Shown piece after piece: positions 8,165-17,130 of a DNA stretch of 64,000 nucleotides. Numbering within the stretch: position 1 is the first letter of the stretch; each line of letters begins with the position of its first letter. The notes under the pieces are model-generated. The model was not told where the DNA came from and made no database searches. It saw only the letters and a program-made list of their open reading frames with translations. Both the position numbers and the translations under genes were made by a program. This stretch comes from Rhodobiaceae bacterium UBA4490 (GTDB taxonomy: Bacteria > Pseudomonadota > Alphaproteobacteria > Parvibaculales > Parvibaculaceae). The stretch is taken from positions 1 through 64,000 of the forward strand of contig DGNO01000003.1 in the NCBI GenBank assembly GCA_002389665.1, written 5' to 3'.

Positions 8165-8788
8165 ATGCCTATTCACAAAGAACAAATGCTTTTCAAAAAT
8201 TGGTCAAAATTCAGAAAACAGGACAGTAGTTTCGCGATTCTGACTACCAGTGACTATGCGCTACTAGAAGATTTTCTGGAAAACGATCCTGTAACACAAG
8301 GTGAAAGCGCCTTGCTTCTGCGCCGTCTGGTACGTCATAAAATGACCCGCACGCGCACGGTCTTCCCACAGGATATAGACGGTCATGTCGCTACATCCGA
8401 TAGCTTTGTAACGTTCTCGATTGAAGGCCAATCGAACTGCCAACGCAGGCTGATCCGAAACACCTCGCACAGCGCTGCTGATCAGACCCTCGAGATTTTT
8501 TCCCTTCTGGGAATTACCCTGTTGGGAATGAGAAGTGGCCAAAGCGCTGCCTTATTGAAGGCGGACGGCAATTTCACTTACGTAACGCTGCACGCGGTCA
8601 AGCAGCCAAGGCGGTTACCGCTTTCGCGTCCAGGATCGCCCCAAGGGCAGGCTAGCAAAGATAATTTCAGGCACCCTAGCAGCCCGTCATCGACCAAACT
8701 GGGGGGAAAGGTGCTCAACTTTCTACGCCCACGGCAAATAAATGCACCCGCTGGCTCTGGCGGTTCACCGGGCCCCAGTGCTGCGTAA
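8165..8788 (+). CDS. Rnk/GreA-C-domain protein, diverged
   Basis: Residues about 18-150 follow the Rnk plan: a short helical N-terminus (AILTTSDYALLEDFLEN) and then a GreA/GreB C-terminal-like FKBP fold ending in LLGITLLGMRSGQS and a beta strand. The N-terminal leader and the roughly 55-residue Pro/Gly-rich tail are extra. Rnk proteins bind RNA polymerase and were named for an effect on nucleoside diphosphate kinase. A second, more canonical copy starts 83 bases downstream. Assignment is by fold pattern. Confidence 0.6.
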   Translation: MPIHKEQMLFKNWSKFRKQDSSFAILTTSDYALLEDFLENDPVTQGESALLLRRLVRHKMTRTRTVFPQDIDGHVATSDSFVTFSIEGQSNCQRRLIRNTSHSAADQTLEIFSLLGITLLGMRSGQSAALLKADGNFTYVTLHAVKQPRRLPLSRPGSPQGQASKDNFRHPSSPSSTKLGGKVLNFLRPRQINAPAGSGGSPGPSAA

Positions 8789-8870
8789 GATCTTCAATGG
8801 CGTGCATTGATCCGCCTTCTCCATGCCTTCGCGGGCGAAACAACCCGCCTTTCGCAAAATAGGTAATGCT

Positions 8871-9284
8871 ATGTCTCAGACCAAATCACCAATGCAGAAT
8901 GCCCTTCCTCCGGTAACTTTCGATCGCCTGCATGAAACTCGTTTACGCGACCTTGCTTTTTCCACCTCTCGCACCCTGTCGGACATTTCAGAACGTCTGC
9001 TTGAGGAGCTTGATCGCGGGAATTTTGTTGCGCATGAAGAGATGCCGGAGAACATCATCAATATCGGATCAGATATTACTTTTACGAGCGGCTCAATCAG
9101 GCATCCACAGAATGTCATTCTATCTTTTCCGGAAGATGCAGACATCGCGGCACGCCGGATTTCTGTTCTCACACCAATTGGAGTGGCGCTCATCGGGTTG
9201 TCCGCAGGCTCACGCATGCAATGGCAGAACCGAGCCGGGGAAACTCGTTTGCTGACCGTACATAATGTGAAACCCGCGGACTAA
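8871..9284 (+). CDS. rnk: Rnk-type regulator of nucleoside diphosphate kinase
   Basis: A 137-residue protein closely following the Rnk architecture: LPPVTFDRLHETRLRDLAF, a LLEELDR helix, the EEMPENIINIGSDITF strand, and ISVLTPIGVALIGLSAGSRM near the C-terminus, as in GreA-C domains. I choose the ATG at 8,871 because the longer frame adds a leader without family resemblance. It is followed by a strong terminator at 9,332-9,364. It forms a tandem pair with the diverged copy upstream. Confidence 0.8.
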   Translation: MSQTKSPMQNALPPVTFDRLHETRLRDLAFSTSRTLSDISERLLEELDRGNFVAHEEMPENIINIGSDITFTSGSIRHPQNVILSFPEDADIAARRISVLTPIGVALIGLSAGSRMQWQNRAGETRLLTVHNVKPAD

Positions 9285-9331
9285 CTTGATGCGTACCAGA
9301 GCAAACTAAGATCGAACCCTTGCACCTACAC

Positions 9332-9364
9332 TTGCCCGGCATTTTGCTATTGCCGGGCAATTTT
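9332..9364 (+). terminator. Intrinsic terminator between rnk and folE
   Basis: A perfect 10-bp stem, TTGCCCGGCA/TGCCGGGCAA, with a 9-base loop is followed by TTTT on the plus strand and preceded by AAGTG on the minus side. It ends the rnk transcript. The stop codon of convergent folE lies inside the stem, so it may act on both strands. Confidence 0.8.
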
Positions 9365-9973
9365 CAGCTCAAAGAGCTGCCGATAGGATGGGTCGGTACG
9401 GAAACGCCCCGTCATGTAACGTGATACGAGTTTCGATCCCGTTTTCCCGATCCCTCGAGCGGAAATACAATGGTGCGTCGCTTCAACCATCACGATAACA
9501 CCCTCTGGAGCTAGAACTTCCTCAATTGCCTTGCCAATTTGTGTAGTTAGACGCTCCTGAATCTGCAGACGGCGCGCATAGCCTTCGACAACCCGTGCCA
9601 GCTTGCTTATGCCGACGGCAGCATTGCGAGGTAGATATGCAACATGCGCTTCACCGATGATCGGTGCCATATGATGCTCGCAATGACTAATAAACGGAAT
9701 ATGGGTAAGAGCGACCATGTCATCATACCCATTTATTTCAGTGAAAACGGTCTTCAAATACTCGCGTGGATCAACTTTGTAGCCAGAAAAATATTCCTCA
9801 AAGGCACGAACTACTCTCCCAGGGGTCTCAAGCAGCCCTTCGCGACCAGTATCTTCGCCAATCCACTTCAGCAGGTCACGTATGGCGTCTTCCGCCACCT
9901 CTCGCTGATGGGCTTCAAAAGGTAGAATTTCGCAGTCATTGGCAGAACCAATATCACTTTCAAAAGGGCTCAT
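9347..9973 (-). CDS. folE: GTP cyclohydrolase I
   Basis: A 208-residue enzyme converting GTP to dihydroneopterin triphosphate, the first step of the folate/pterin pathway. Signature stretches are present: FISHCEHHMAPIIGEAHVAY with zinc and catalytic His/Cys residues, LARVVEGYARRLQIQERLT, and HHCISARGIGKTGSK near the C-terminus. The length is typical. It lies 21 bases after the cytochrome gene on the same strand. As it sits in a mobile region with redox genes, it may be a second copy of a housekeeping gene; I cannot check that from this window. Confidence 0.93.
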   Translation of the reverse strand: MSPFESDIGSANDCEILPFEAHQREVAEDAIRDLLKWIGEDTGREGLLETPGRVVRAFEEYFSGYKVDPREYLKTVFTEINGYDDMVALTHIPFISHCEHHMAPIIGEAHVAYLPRNAAVGISKLARVVEGYARRLQIQERLTTQIGKAIEEVLAPEGVIVMVEATHHCISARGIGKTGSKLVSRYMTGRFRTDPSYRQLFELKIARQ

Positions 9974-9994
9974 TTTTAATCGCGTTCCTAAATA

Positions 9995-10414
9995 TCAGTT
10001 GTCGGCTACACACAGGTCTGAGTTTACGGCAGCCGCAGCCAGAAATTTGATCAATGCCAATCTCTCCTGATCGTTTTTAATACCGGCATACCCCATCTTG
10101 GTTCCGGGTCTAGCTTTCATGGGATCCTCCAAAAAGGAAGAAAGCTCATTTTCTGTCCATACCTTTCCCCAATCCGCCATCGCTCGGGAGTATGGATATC
10201 CAGGCATTGATCCAGCTTTACGTCCTACAACGCCGCATAAGGCTGGTCCCACCCGATTTCGAGCAAGAGCATGGCAAGCCCGACACCTGGAGAAAACTTG
10301 CTCGCCTGAAGCAAACTCAACAGCATGGGTGGGATTGGATAGAAGTGCGGCAAGCACAAACACTGCCACACTCCCCCATTTTGAGAACGCTGCGGATTGG
10401 CTCGATCTACTCAT
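9995..10414 (-). CDS. Class I cytochrome c (c2/c550-like)
   Basis: A 139-residue exported cytochrome. After a signal peptide (about residues 1-31) come CRACHALARNRVGPAL with the heme site, the GVVGRKAGSMPGYPYS segment typical of mitochondrial-type or c2 cytochromes, and the distal Met in GTKMGYAGI. The start overlaps the ferritin-like gene's stop by four bases (ATGA), so the two are translationally coupled. It is a probable soluble electron carrier in the periplasm. Confidence 0.88.
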   Translation of the reverse strand: MSRSSQSAAFSKWGSVAVFVLAALLSNPTHAVEFASGEQVFSRCRACHALARNRVGPALCGVVGRKAGSMPGYPYSRAMADWGKVWTENELSSFLEDPMKARPGTKMGYAGIKNDQERLALIKFLAAAAVNSDLCVADN

Positions 10415-10980
10415 GACATAAAAGCAACGGGAACAGGGTGCATGCCGAGAGCTCCACGCAAAGTTGCCCAGTGCATGGCTTCGTCGCCCAAAATTGAAGC
10501 CGCCACCTGCGCGAGTTCGCGGTCACCGAGAATGGGCACAGCGCCGAGATACGCGCTCACTGCCCCTTTTTCCAGCCCCGCTGCAAATTTGAGAACATCG
10601 GCTTCGGATTTGAGCTGATCGGTCGGGAAATTATAGGACTCTGGTTCCGTTACCTCCGCGCCCCCCAACGTTTTTACTGCACTGATAAGCGCCTCTGCAT
10701 GTTGCTCATGATGACCCTTGAAATCGGTCGCAAGAGCAGAAACGGATTTACTCAATAGCCCACTGGCGATACCCAGAGCATACGCCGCAACAGCTTCTCG
10801 CTCCGCTGATATTGCCCCATTGAGGATTGTGATATCCGCCTCCGCAGCCTTCCCTGAAGCCGATGCAACGCGCACGTTTCCCATCACAGAAACGGCCGCA
10901 GCGCTTAATACGAGGCCACCCGTATTTTTCAAAAAGCTGCGACGCAAATTGTCGACGGATTTCGCTGATGATTGGGTCAT
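10411..10980 (-). CDS. Tat-exported ferritin-like four-helix protein
   Basis: A twin-arginine signal (LRRSFLKNTGGLVLSAAAVS) is followed by a four-helix bundle with ferritin-like metal residues: EREAVAAYALG, KGHHEQHAEAL, EKGAVSAYLG and LGDEAMHW. The start at 10,980 follows AAGGAG with seven bases of spacing. It heads a short operon with the cytochrome c and folE, just downstream of the sigma/anti-sigma fusion. Related proteins are exported iron- or peroxide-handling proteins, but the substrate here is unknown. Confidence 0.82.
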   Translation of the reverse strand: MTQSSAKSVDNLRRSFLKNTGGLVLSAAAVSVMGNVRVASASGKAAEADITILNGAISAEREAVAAYALGIASGLLSKSVSALATDFKGHHEQHAEALISAVKTLGGAEVTEPESYNFPTDQLKSEADVLKFAAGLEKGAVSAYLGAVPILGDRELAQVAASILGDEAMHWATLRGALGMHPVPVAFMS

Positions 10981-11051
10981 ATTTAGCTCCTTCCAGTATG
11001 ATGCAGTCAAAAGGAACTACCCACGGCAAACAATTTTGGATGCAGCCAGCG

Positions 11052-11951
11052 TCAAAACATTTGAAACAACAAAACCCCCGCAATAGCCGCGGGGAGCAAC
11101 CACCACTCCCAACTGATTGCTTCGCGATTTCGAGTTACAGAGACGGCTTCATCAATGCTCTGCCAAATACGCCGCGGCGGCGTCACTGGTTTGATAGCCA
11201 TCGCAACATACGCAAATTGATCCTGCCACCAATCAGCAGCCATACAATATACGGCATCCCGCTCACGCCTGCGCTCAAACGCATTTTCTACCTGAAAAGG
11301 CAGTGCGCCCAGCACGTGCTCACCAGCCAAAAGGTCGAGAAGGGAGATATTTTCTGATCCGGACACACAGGTTTTCATTTGCGCCAGGCCGCGCCTAATC
11401 CAGCTCTTTATTGTTCCCAGCGGTACGCTCAATTTTTGTGAGAGTTCCTGATGTGTCAGACCGTCAAAGAAGGCCAATTGAATTGCATCTCTGGTTTGGT
11501 CTGGCAGTTTTCCCAAACATGTATGCACCCGCAATACGGCCTCTCCCATCACCACTCTATCGAGCCCACTCAAATCCTCCGATGGAAGGGTTTCAAGATA
11601 ACTAGGGCTTCCGACCTCAACGTATTGCCTCGCCGAACGCCTGGCTGCAGTTCGGGCCCTATTGCGGATAATTGTTATGATCCAGCCCATACCTGAGCCT
11701 TTCCGAGGATCAAACAGGGTCGAAGACCTCCATATTCTGAGAAACCCCTCCTGCAAAGCATCTTCGGCCAAGACAGGGTCCCTCGTTATTCGGAGGCTAA
11801 GTCCATAGAGAAGGGGACTCAACAAGCTATAAAGACTGTGCAGAGCTTGGGCATTGCCGGCCGAGATTTCAGCCAAAAACTGTTCGACCTTCATATTCTC
11901 AAGCACGTCTTTCGGCATGCCGGAATAAGGGCGGGCATTATGAGTTTTCAT
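11052..11951 (-). CDS. ECF sigma factor fused to an RskA-like anti-sigma domain
   Basis: Residues about 20-190 are an ECF sigma-70: region 2 (LAEDALQEGFLRIWRSS, GWIITIIRNRA) and region 4 (LSQKLSVPLGTIKSWIRRGL). Without any stop the frame continues into LLAGEHVLGALPFQVENAFE, AMAIKPVTPPRRIWQSIDEA and a C-terminal membrane helix (WWLLPAAIAGVLLF). That is the order of a SigK-type anti-sigma factor. The two are normally separate adjacent genes. The start follows GAGGA at 11,951. It lies 71 bases upstream of the ferritin-like gene on the same strand and may control that operon. Confidence 0.8.
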   Translation of the reverse strand: MKTHNARPYSGMPKDVLENMKVEQFLAEISAGNAQALHSLYSLLSPLLYGLSLRITRDPVLAEDALQEGFLRIWRSSTLFDPRKGSGMGWIITIIRNRARTAARRSARQYVEVGSPSYLETLPSEDLSGLDRVVMGEAVLRVHTCLGKLPDQTRDAIQLAFFDGLTHQELSQKLSVPLGTIKSWIRRGLAQMKTCVSGSENISLLDLLAGEHVLGALPFQVENAFERRRERDAVYCMAADWWQDQFAYVAMAIKPVTPPRRIWQSIDEAVSVTRNREAISWEWWLLPAAIAGVLLFQMF

Positions 11952-12047
11952 CGCTTTCCTCACCATCATCTGGCGATGTCACAGTTTTCCCGTAGCTACT
12001 ACCCACCGTTCCGTGCGTTGGATGCAAACTTTCTATACCGCGTTTAG

Positions 12048-12599
12048 TTACAGAAAATTGGCAAGCTGAATTTCCATTTCACGGATATTGACTTCATGCC
12101 GAACAAGCATTTCTTGCAGCTGATCACGAATGCGGGAATCCTCAATCTGCGGCAAACCTCGGCGTAATTTTTTTTCCACCCACTCCTGCCCACGGTTGAG
12201 CAAAGTCAAACGCTCGGCAAGAGTTTCAAGGGCCATCACTTTCTCATAGAAGTCGCCCACCTTTAGCGAAATCTCGGCGTCGATTGTTTGCAGTGCCTTG
12301 ATCAATAAGCCACAACTGTAGACTTCATCTTGCTGAACCTCTCGGAGCTTTCTGCGTAACTCTGTAGTCGGCGCGTCAACGGCCAGGCGCGCGCAAACCC
12401 GGGCACCCGCCCGTTCCGCCTCCAGCAATAAGTTCAGAAAATCAACAAGCTCGTCGTGCGGCATATATCCGAAGTATGTCCCACCCATTTCCTGCCGCAG
12501 GCAGGGTGATGAGCTCACATCTATGGCCTCTTGCTGCCCTTCAGTGCTTTTTGGAGGTGTAGTAGGATCTAGGTCCTGAGGTAGTTTTGGGATCTTCAT
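12048..12599 (-). CDS. Predicted four-helix (ferritin-like) protein
   Basis: A 183-residue soluble protein with no signal peptide. After a Pro-rich N-terminus, helices with regular acidic and His residues follow: DFLNLLLEAERAGARVCARL, QQDEVYSCGLLIKAL, LETLAERLTLLNRGQEW and LVRHEVNIREMEIQL. The pattern suggests a ferritin-like bundle of the DUF6306 kind. It lies 97 bases upstream of the sigma gene. Function is unknown; stress or metal handling is suggested only by its neighbours. Confidence 0.55.
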   Translation of the reverse strand: MKIPKLPQDLDPTTPPKSTEGQQEAIDVSSSPCLRQEMGGTYFGYMPHDELVDFLNLLLEAERAGARVCARLAVDAPTTELRRKLREVQQDEVYSCGLLIKALQTIDAEISLKVGDFYEKVMALETLAERLTLLNRGQEWVEKKLRRGLPQIEDSRIRDQLQEMLVRHEVNIREMEIQLANFL

Positions 12600-13087
12600 T
12601 GCCTCTCATGCGTAGGAAGCGGCGCTTCATAGACATTTGAAGCGCTGCGCTCGAATATGACATTTGCCCTCTCACGCAAGATTGGTTGGTTCGGCAAGTC
12701 CTGACAAACGAATATAATTGGCTCATCAGAGCAATATTTTTGTGTTGAACGAGATTTCCTGCACCAGCCATCACCCCATAAATGATCAGCTAACAAAAAC
12801 TCCGCAAAGCCGTCTGAACAGCAGGCAATTCAATCAATTTGCTACAGGTAGCGCCCTGCGCAGCAAATCCGTTGAGCATGGCGGAGCCTTGCGAATAAGC
12901 AGGATGCGGATACCGCGGCGGCAGGTAGGCCCACCTGCCATATCCTGGGGCCCCGCCTCCGAAACGACAGGGTAATTTCGCGGATTTTCGTGGAAACTCG
13001 TAGAATGACGTAGAACGGCGCAAATCTCGTGGAAACTTGTGGAATCACACAGAAAACACAATAAATTCAATAACTTAATGAGAATAA
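12600..13087. repeat. Gap with direct repeats before the truncated recombinase
   Basis: No convincing gene. Two direct repeats of the form TCGTGGAAACTYGTRGAAT lie at 12,988-13,009 and 13,027-13,048 (19 of 22 bases identical, 39-base period), with smaller related pieces (GTAGAA) between. They stand immediately upstream of a serine recombinase remnant, where its recombination or binding sites would be expected. An AT-rich stretch follows at 13,048-13,100. Confidence 0.45.
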
Positions 13088-14086
13088 TTTTTTAACATAA
13101 ACAGCAGTTTCCACCTTTCGGCAGATGATGCTTTGGGCTATCAGGTTGTGGACGTTTTCCGTGACGAAGCAGTTTCTGGCGCCCATAGCTACAATCGCCC
13201 TGGGATCAGCGCCCTTATCTCCGCTTCAGTGGAGCAGCGGTTCGATCGGGTAATTTCAGAAGATCTCTCCCGCATCAGCCGTGACCAAGCGGACACGGCA
13301 AATTTCTTCAAGAAAATGATGTTCCTGGATATCTCTATCCAGACGGTCGCTGAAGGCGTCATCAATGAGCTTCATATCGGCCTCAAGAGCACGATGAATG
13401 CGCTCTACCTCAAAGACCTAGCCGATAAAACACGGCGAGGGATGATTGCCGCAGTGCTGAAGGGGTCTGTTCCAGGCGGGCGAACTTACGGCTACGAGCT
13501 GCTTCGTTCGTATGACGCCCATGGGGAACTGGTGAGGGGCGCGCGGCGCATCAATGAAAACGAGGCCCGCATTGTAAGACAGATATTCTCAGACTACGCG
13601 GCGGGCATGCCTCTCTCGAACATATGTAGTGCTCTCAATCGTCTCGCTATTCCCTCCCCTAAAGGAGGCAAGTGGGTTCCTTCCACTTTGGTAGGAGTAG
13701 CCGCAAGAAAGACCGGACTGCTCCGACAAACTCTTTACAACGGAACGGTCACCTTCAACCGGATGTCCTATCGCAAGCACCCCGAAACTGGGAAACGACT
13801 ATCTATTGTTAGGCCGGAGAACGAGTGGCTCCGAGTACCTGTCCCCGAGCTAACCATTGTTGATGACGAACTCTTCAATACCGTACAGCAAATGCTCGAC
13901 CATCGCTCCAGCAGGAAACGTGAATTGATGCTGCTCAACAAGGCGCGAACACCTCAAGAGCAAGCCGAATATCGGGCAAAACTGAACAGGGAATGCAGGG
14001 CAAGCCAAAGTGATCGCCCAGGCGCACGTCACTATCTGTTTTCTGGGCGCCTCTATTGTGGTCGGCATATGGAGATGGACGCTTGA
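13088..14086 (+). pseudogene. Serine recombinase lacking its catalytic N-terminus
   Basis: The frame contains most of a resolvase domain (GYQVVDVFRDEAVSGAHSYN, DRVISEDLSRISRDQAD) and a recombinase domain (GRTYGYELL, ARIVRQIFSDYAAGMPLSNI, LLRQTLYNGTVTFNR), and stops after FSGRLYCGRHMEMDA. The first 25-30 residues, with the YxRxS catalytic serine, are missing; upstream codons read as non-family sequence. The zinc ribbon and C-terminal coiled coil are also cut off. A TTG at 13,133 could start translation, but the product could not be an active recombinase. Confidence 0.75.
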
Positions 14087-14118
14087 ACAGACTCTTGTTT
14101 ATAATCGTGCGTAACTGG

Positions 14119-14364
14119 TTATGCGTTACTCACATTATTCGTTTTGGAAGATTTTGTTTGCACTCTCTTTGATGCATTCATTTTCTTCACCTGCCTATTG
14201 CGGCGGCGACGTGAGCTCTTCAGTGGCTGAGAATTGCCGCACAACTCACGAATATCTAACTCCCTATTACGTTCATTAAAGATCTCGTCAGCCCCGTCGC
14301 ATGCCATCCAAAGATTGAATTCATCTACCCATTTTTGCATATACCAGTTTGAATTTTTACTCAT
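14119..14364 (-). CDS. Small basic hypothetical protein
   Basis: An 81-residue protein with a tryptophan-rich N-terminus (NSNWYMQKWVDEFNLWM) and a very basic Lys/Arg/Ser C-terminus (LKSSRRRRNRQVKKMNASKR). The ATG follows GGATAAGG. The region is AT-rich compared with both neighbours, suggesting recent acquisition. No family recognised. Confidence 0.4.
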   Translation of the reverse strand: MSKNSNWYMQKWVDEFNLWMACDGADEIFNERNRELDIRELCGNSQPLKSSRRRRNRQVKKMNASKRVQTKSSKTNNVSNA

Positions 14365-14839
14365 ACCTTATCCTTTCTCGTATCAACGCAGGTATGAGAT
14401 TTCGCAGTCGTAATTGAGTACTTTCTTTAAAAAATCAACAGCACCTACACAAACGATATAGTACGTTTTTTCTTGCTGTTTTTGTTTTTTGGATTTTTTC
14501 AAACTTTTCGTTCAAAAATTTTCCCACTTCACATCTCAATGAGATTCCTAACGAGCTTTTGAACGGATCTGGTTTTTGATCTGAAAACTCAATCTTCATT
14601 ACACACAAAGCTGAACATCTCAGGTTTTTTAATTGAAGAAATTCCCTCTTTCTCCGCGCGAGGTTTCGAAAACTCGAAATGTGATAATTGGAAAATTCTG
14701 AAACTCGATATTCAAAAGATTAAGGGACGGACTGGCGTAAAATTACGCAATCACGCGTCATTTTTTGCGACTATTGTTTAAAAAGCTCGTAGCTATTTGG
14801 GGTCAACCCAGAGGCCGACTGGCTCGTTTTCTCAGACAT
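14365..14839. other. AT-rich gap without recognisable genes
   Basis: This stretch is very AT-rich, with many T and A runs, and has no open frame with protein-like composition. It lies between two orphan minus-strand genes and probably belongs to the same foreign segment. Confidence 0.4.
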
Positions 14840-15550
14840 CTATTGCGGAAAAGTCGGCAGCACGTTCCATAAATCTTTTTTCTCGAGATGAGGCGTGTAC
14901 TGCTTCAACAAAGCAGCGCTGTAACGCAGAACATGGAAAATATTTTCATCAATCGGAATTTTTTGTCTATCAATATCTTCAACAGGAATGCTCAAAAATT
15001 CTGAAAATTCCTTGACCTGTTCATTGATAACTTTCCGGCTAATCCATTTCTGAGTTCTTTCTTTTTGGCTTGGCGGAACGATATAAATCGCATGCGAATG
15101 AGGGCGATTTATGACACCAAAATGGAAACTTCCTCTGCAGGATTTTCGAGTCATAGAAGTTTTTTTTGATTTCTTTGAATAAGGAAAATCCAAAAAAACG
15201 TAACCTCTTGGGAGACGCTTTCTGTTGCAATTTCTGTTGTAATTTCGCCCAACTAATTGTCGGCAATTCTTGCGATAAAGTCGATCGAACTTCCTCCAAA
15301 AATTCTCAGGCTTAAACTCTTCAGATGATAAATTTTTTGGATAGTTAAAAACTATAGTTTCAAAAACAATGTCAGGTTCAACGCAGTTATCATCGTTCAT
15401 ATATGGCTCAAGCATATCAATTATGTTCCATAGAACTTCTTCTTCAAATCTTGAGTGATATGGCGAACTGCCGAAGAATTTTTTTTTGTATATGTAATTC
15501 ATTTTTTCTTTCGTTGCTCTATAACGACTACCTGTTTTCCATTTCTCCAT
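14840..15550 (-). CDS. Orphan AT-rich gene, possible replication-type protein
   Basis: A 236-residue basic protein in the most AT-rich part of the window. I do not recognise its family. The stretch LPRGYVFLDFPYSKKS, followed by FHFGVINRPHSHAIYIVPP, contains an HSH in a hydrophobic strand, as in HUH-type rolling-circle Rep or relaxase proteins, but no clear Tyr motif follows. An alternative start lies at 15,502 (MNYIYKKKFF). Codon use differs strongly from the genes around it, which points to horizontal transfer. Confidence 0.45.
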   Translation of the reverse strand: MEKWKTGSRYRATKEKMNYIYKKKFFGSSPYHSRFEEEVLWNIIDMLEPYMNDDNCVEPDIVFETIVFNYPKNLSSEEFKPENFWRKFDRLYRKNCRQLVGRNYNRNCNRKRLPRGYVFLDFPYSKKSKKTSMTRKSCRGSFHFGVINRPHSHAIYIVPPSQKERTQKWISRKVINEQVKEFSEFLSIPVEDIDRQKIPIDENIFHVLRYSAALLKQYTPHLEKKDLWNVLPTFPQ

Positions 15551-15859
15551 AGTGTTCCATCAGCCGTTACCAACGGTAACGTCCGCAATGTCGGAACAGC
15601 TGCACTTTCAAGCGAAGACAGACTTCAGAGCGAAGCGGCGCAACTTATCTACGATCAGGAATGATCATGCACGGGTATTTATGCTTAAAGAACCACCCCA
15701 TAAGGGATGGCTCTCTGATAGATATAGTCTGGTGATCTCAAAAACTAAAAAGGAACAAGATTTTTTTGAATTGGAACTACTTTTTACTATTTGAAGTAGA
15801 ACGTGGGCATGTGGTGTACGCCTAGCAGGTCACTAGTTCATAGCTAGCATGCTCAGAAT
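15551..15859. other. Gap without a supported gene
   Basis: An 80-codon plus-strand frame (15,552-15,794) exists but has no ribosome binding site or family resemblance, so I do not annotate it as a gene. The stretch separates the orphan AT-rich gene from the DUF2628 gene. Confidence 0.3.
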
Positions 15860-16720
15860 TCATTGCAGAATCTTGTGAAGCTGTAGGAACTCACCAAAAG
15901 CCCCTTCACTGCGGACAGTACCCTGAAAAGTTAGCACGCATCCTCTCTCGCACCGGGAAAACAGCACACGCCGATCATCACGACTAAGATCATTGATCTT
16001 GGCGGATATGGGATTGGTATCAAACTTTTTATGCGGATCGAGGAGTAACACCCGATCTCCAATGACAGAAGCTCGAGAAAATACCTCAACCTTTTTACCG
16101 ACAAGGTTCTTTATATCGAGCTTGAGATCGAGATAGTTAACTCGCCTGTAACCTTCCACTTGATCAATATCAGGCGCACCTTTCTCGATACCAAAAGCGT
16201 GATGCGACGTTGGCTCACTGTTTGCTACGGGAAAGACTACGGCAGACACAAAGAATTGCGCCAACAAACAGATTGCAACAGCTGCCCAAGACGTACTTTT
16301 CACCTGCCGTTTTCCAGCAAGCTCTTCGTGCCCCATCGCCGCCAACTTCCTAGCTCGCCGAACAACATAGAATAGGTACATTGCGTTGGCGCTCCGCCCC
16401 AACGCCACATTTATCCCGCCACTCATCAGATAGAACGCGGTCAGTTGTTTGGGGTCGGCGGCGGCAATGCCGAGAAATGTCAACCAAAGTAGCGCAAGCG
16501 CTACGCCATATCCGTACATGCGCCGATAAAACAACCACCAAATGCCAAATAGAAACGCAGCCCAGTTCCAACTGACTGGTGATATCCAGGGGCTTTTTAG
16601 CGCCCCCCTCTTAGCTAAAAGTCGACGCCAACGTGAATCATAGGTCTCGAACCGAGGACCGACCACAGTTGAGATGACTGGATTTTCAAGATCTGCCGTC
16701 GAAACATTCATTATGCGCAT
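15860..16720 (-). CDS. DUF2628-type membrane protein
   Basis: A 286-residue protein. Residues about 40-120 hold the DUF2628 pattern, SPVSWNWAAFLFGIWWLFYR followed by RMYGYGVALALLWLTFLG, with three to four membrane helices. A further helix (AAVAICLLAQFFVSAVVFP) leads into a roughly 120-residue soluble domain with a beta-rich OB-like feel (DLKLDIKNLVGKKVEVFSRA). The role of the family is unknown. It is divergent from the XRE regulator, with 80 bases between the usual starts. Confidence 0.65.
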   Translation of the reverse strand: MRIMNVSTADLENPVISTVVGPRFETYDSRWRRLLAKRGALKSPWISPVSWNWAAFLFGIWWLFYRRMYGYGVALALLWLTFLGIAAADPKQLTAFYLMSGGINVALGRSANAMYLFYVVRRARKLAAMGHEELAGKRQVKSTSWAAVAICLLAQFFVSAVVFPVANSEPTSHHAFGIEKGAPDIDQVEGYRRVNYLDLKLDIKNLVGKKVEVFSRASVIGDRVLLLDPHKKFDTNPISAKINDLSRDDRRVLFSRCERGCVLTFQGTVRSEGAFGEFLQLHKILQ

Positions 16721-16800
16721 ACCGATATAAACGTTTTGTATTGTTTAATATATACGATTTGTTTATTGTTTCAATACGGCAAGCGCACAGACTGACCATC

Positions 16801-17130
16801 ATGCGCAGCCTCGGGAAAAATCTCAGAAAACGAGCCAGGGAGCTAAATCTAAGTGACGCGGAAGTGGCACGCAGGATCGGGCTTACCGAACAAAGATATG
16901 GGAACTATGTGCGCGGCGAACGAGAACCTGATCTCGAAACTTTAGTTCGAATTTGTAAAACGTTGGGAATATCCCCCAACGAAGCGCTCGGCTGGGAGAC
17001 AGCTTCCTCCCCCTCAAAGCAATCCAACACGAGAAGCAATCTGCTTGCTCAAGTTATGTCCGATTGCGGCACTTTGTCTGATGAGCAGCTGGAACTTCTT
17101 TCACGCGTTGCACGAGCAATTAAAAACTGA
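16801..17130 (+). CDS. XRE-family transcriptional regulator
   Basis: A 109-residue regulator with a clear HTH at residues 5-60 (LGKNLRKRARELNLSDAEVA, then RRIGLTEQRYGNYVRGEREP) and a short helical tail. I start it at MRSLGKNL; an upstream in-frame ATG adds 20 atypical residues. It lies just outside attL, so it is host DNA or the end of region A rather than prophage. It may control the divergent DUF2628 gene. Confidence 0.8.
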   Translation: MRSLGKNLRKRARELNLSDAEVARRIGLTEQRYGNYVRGEREPDLETLVRICKTLGISPNEALGWETASSPSKQSNTRSNLLAQVMSDCGTLSDEQLELLSRVARAIKN

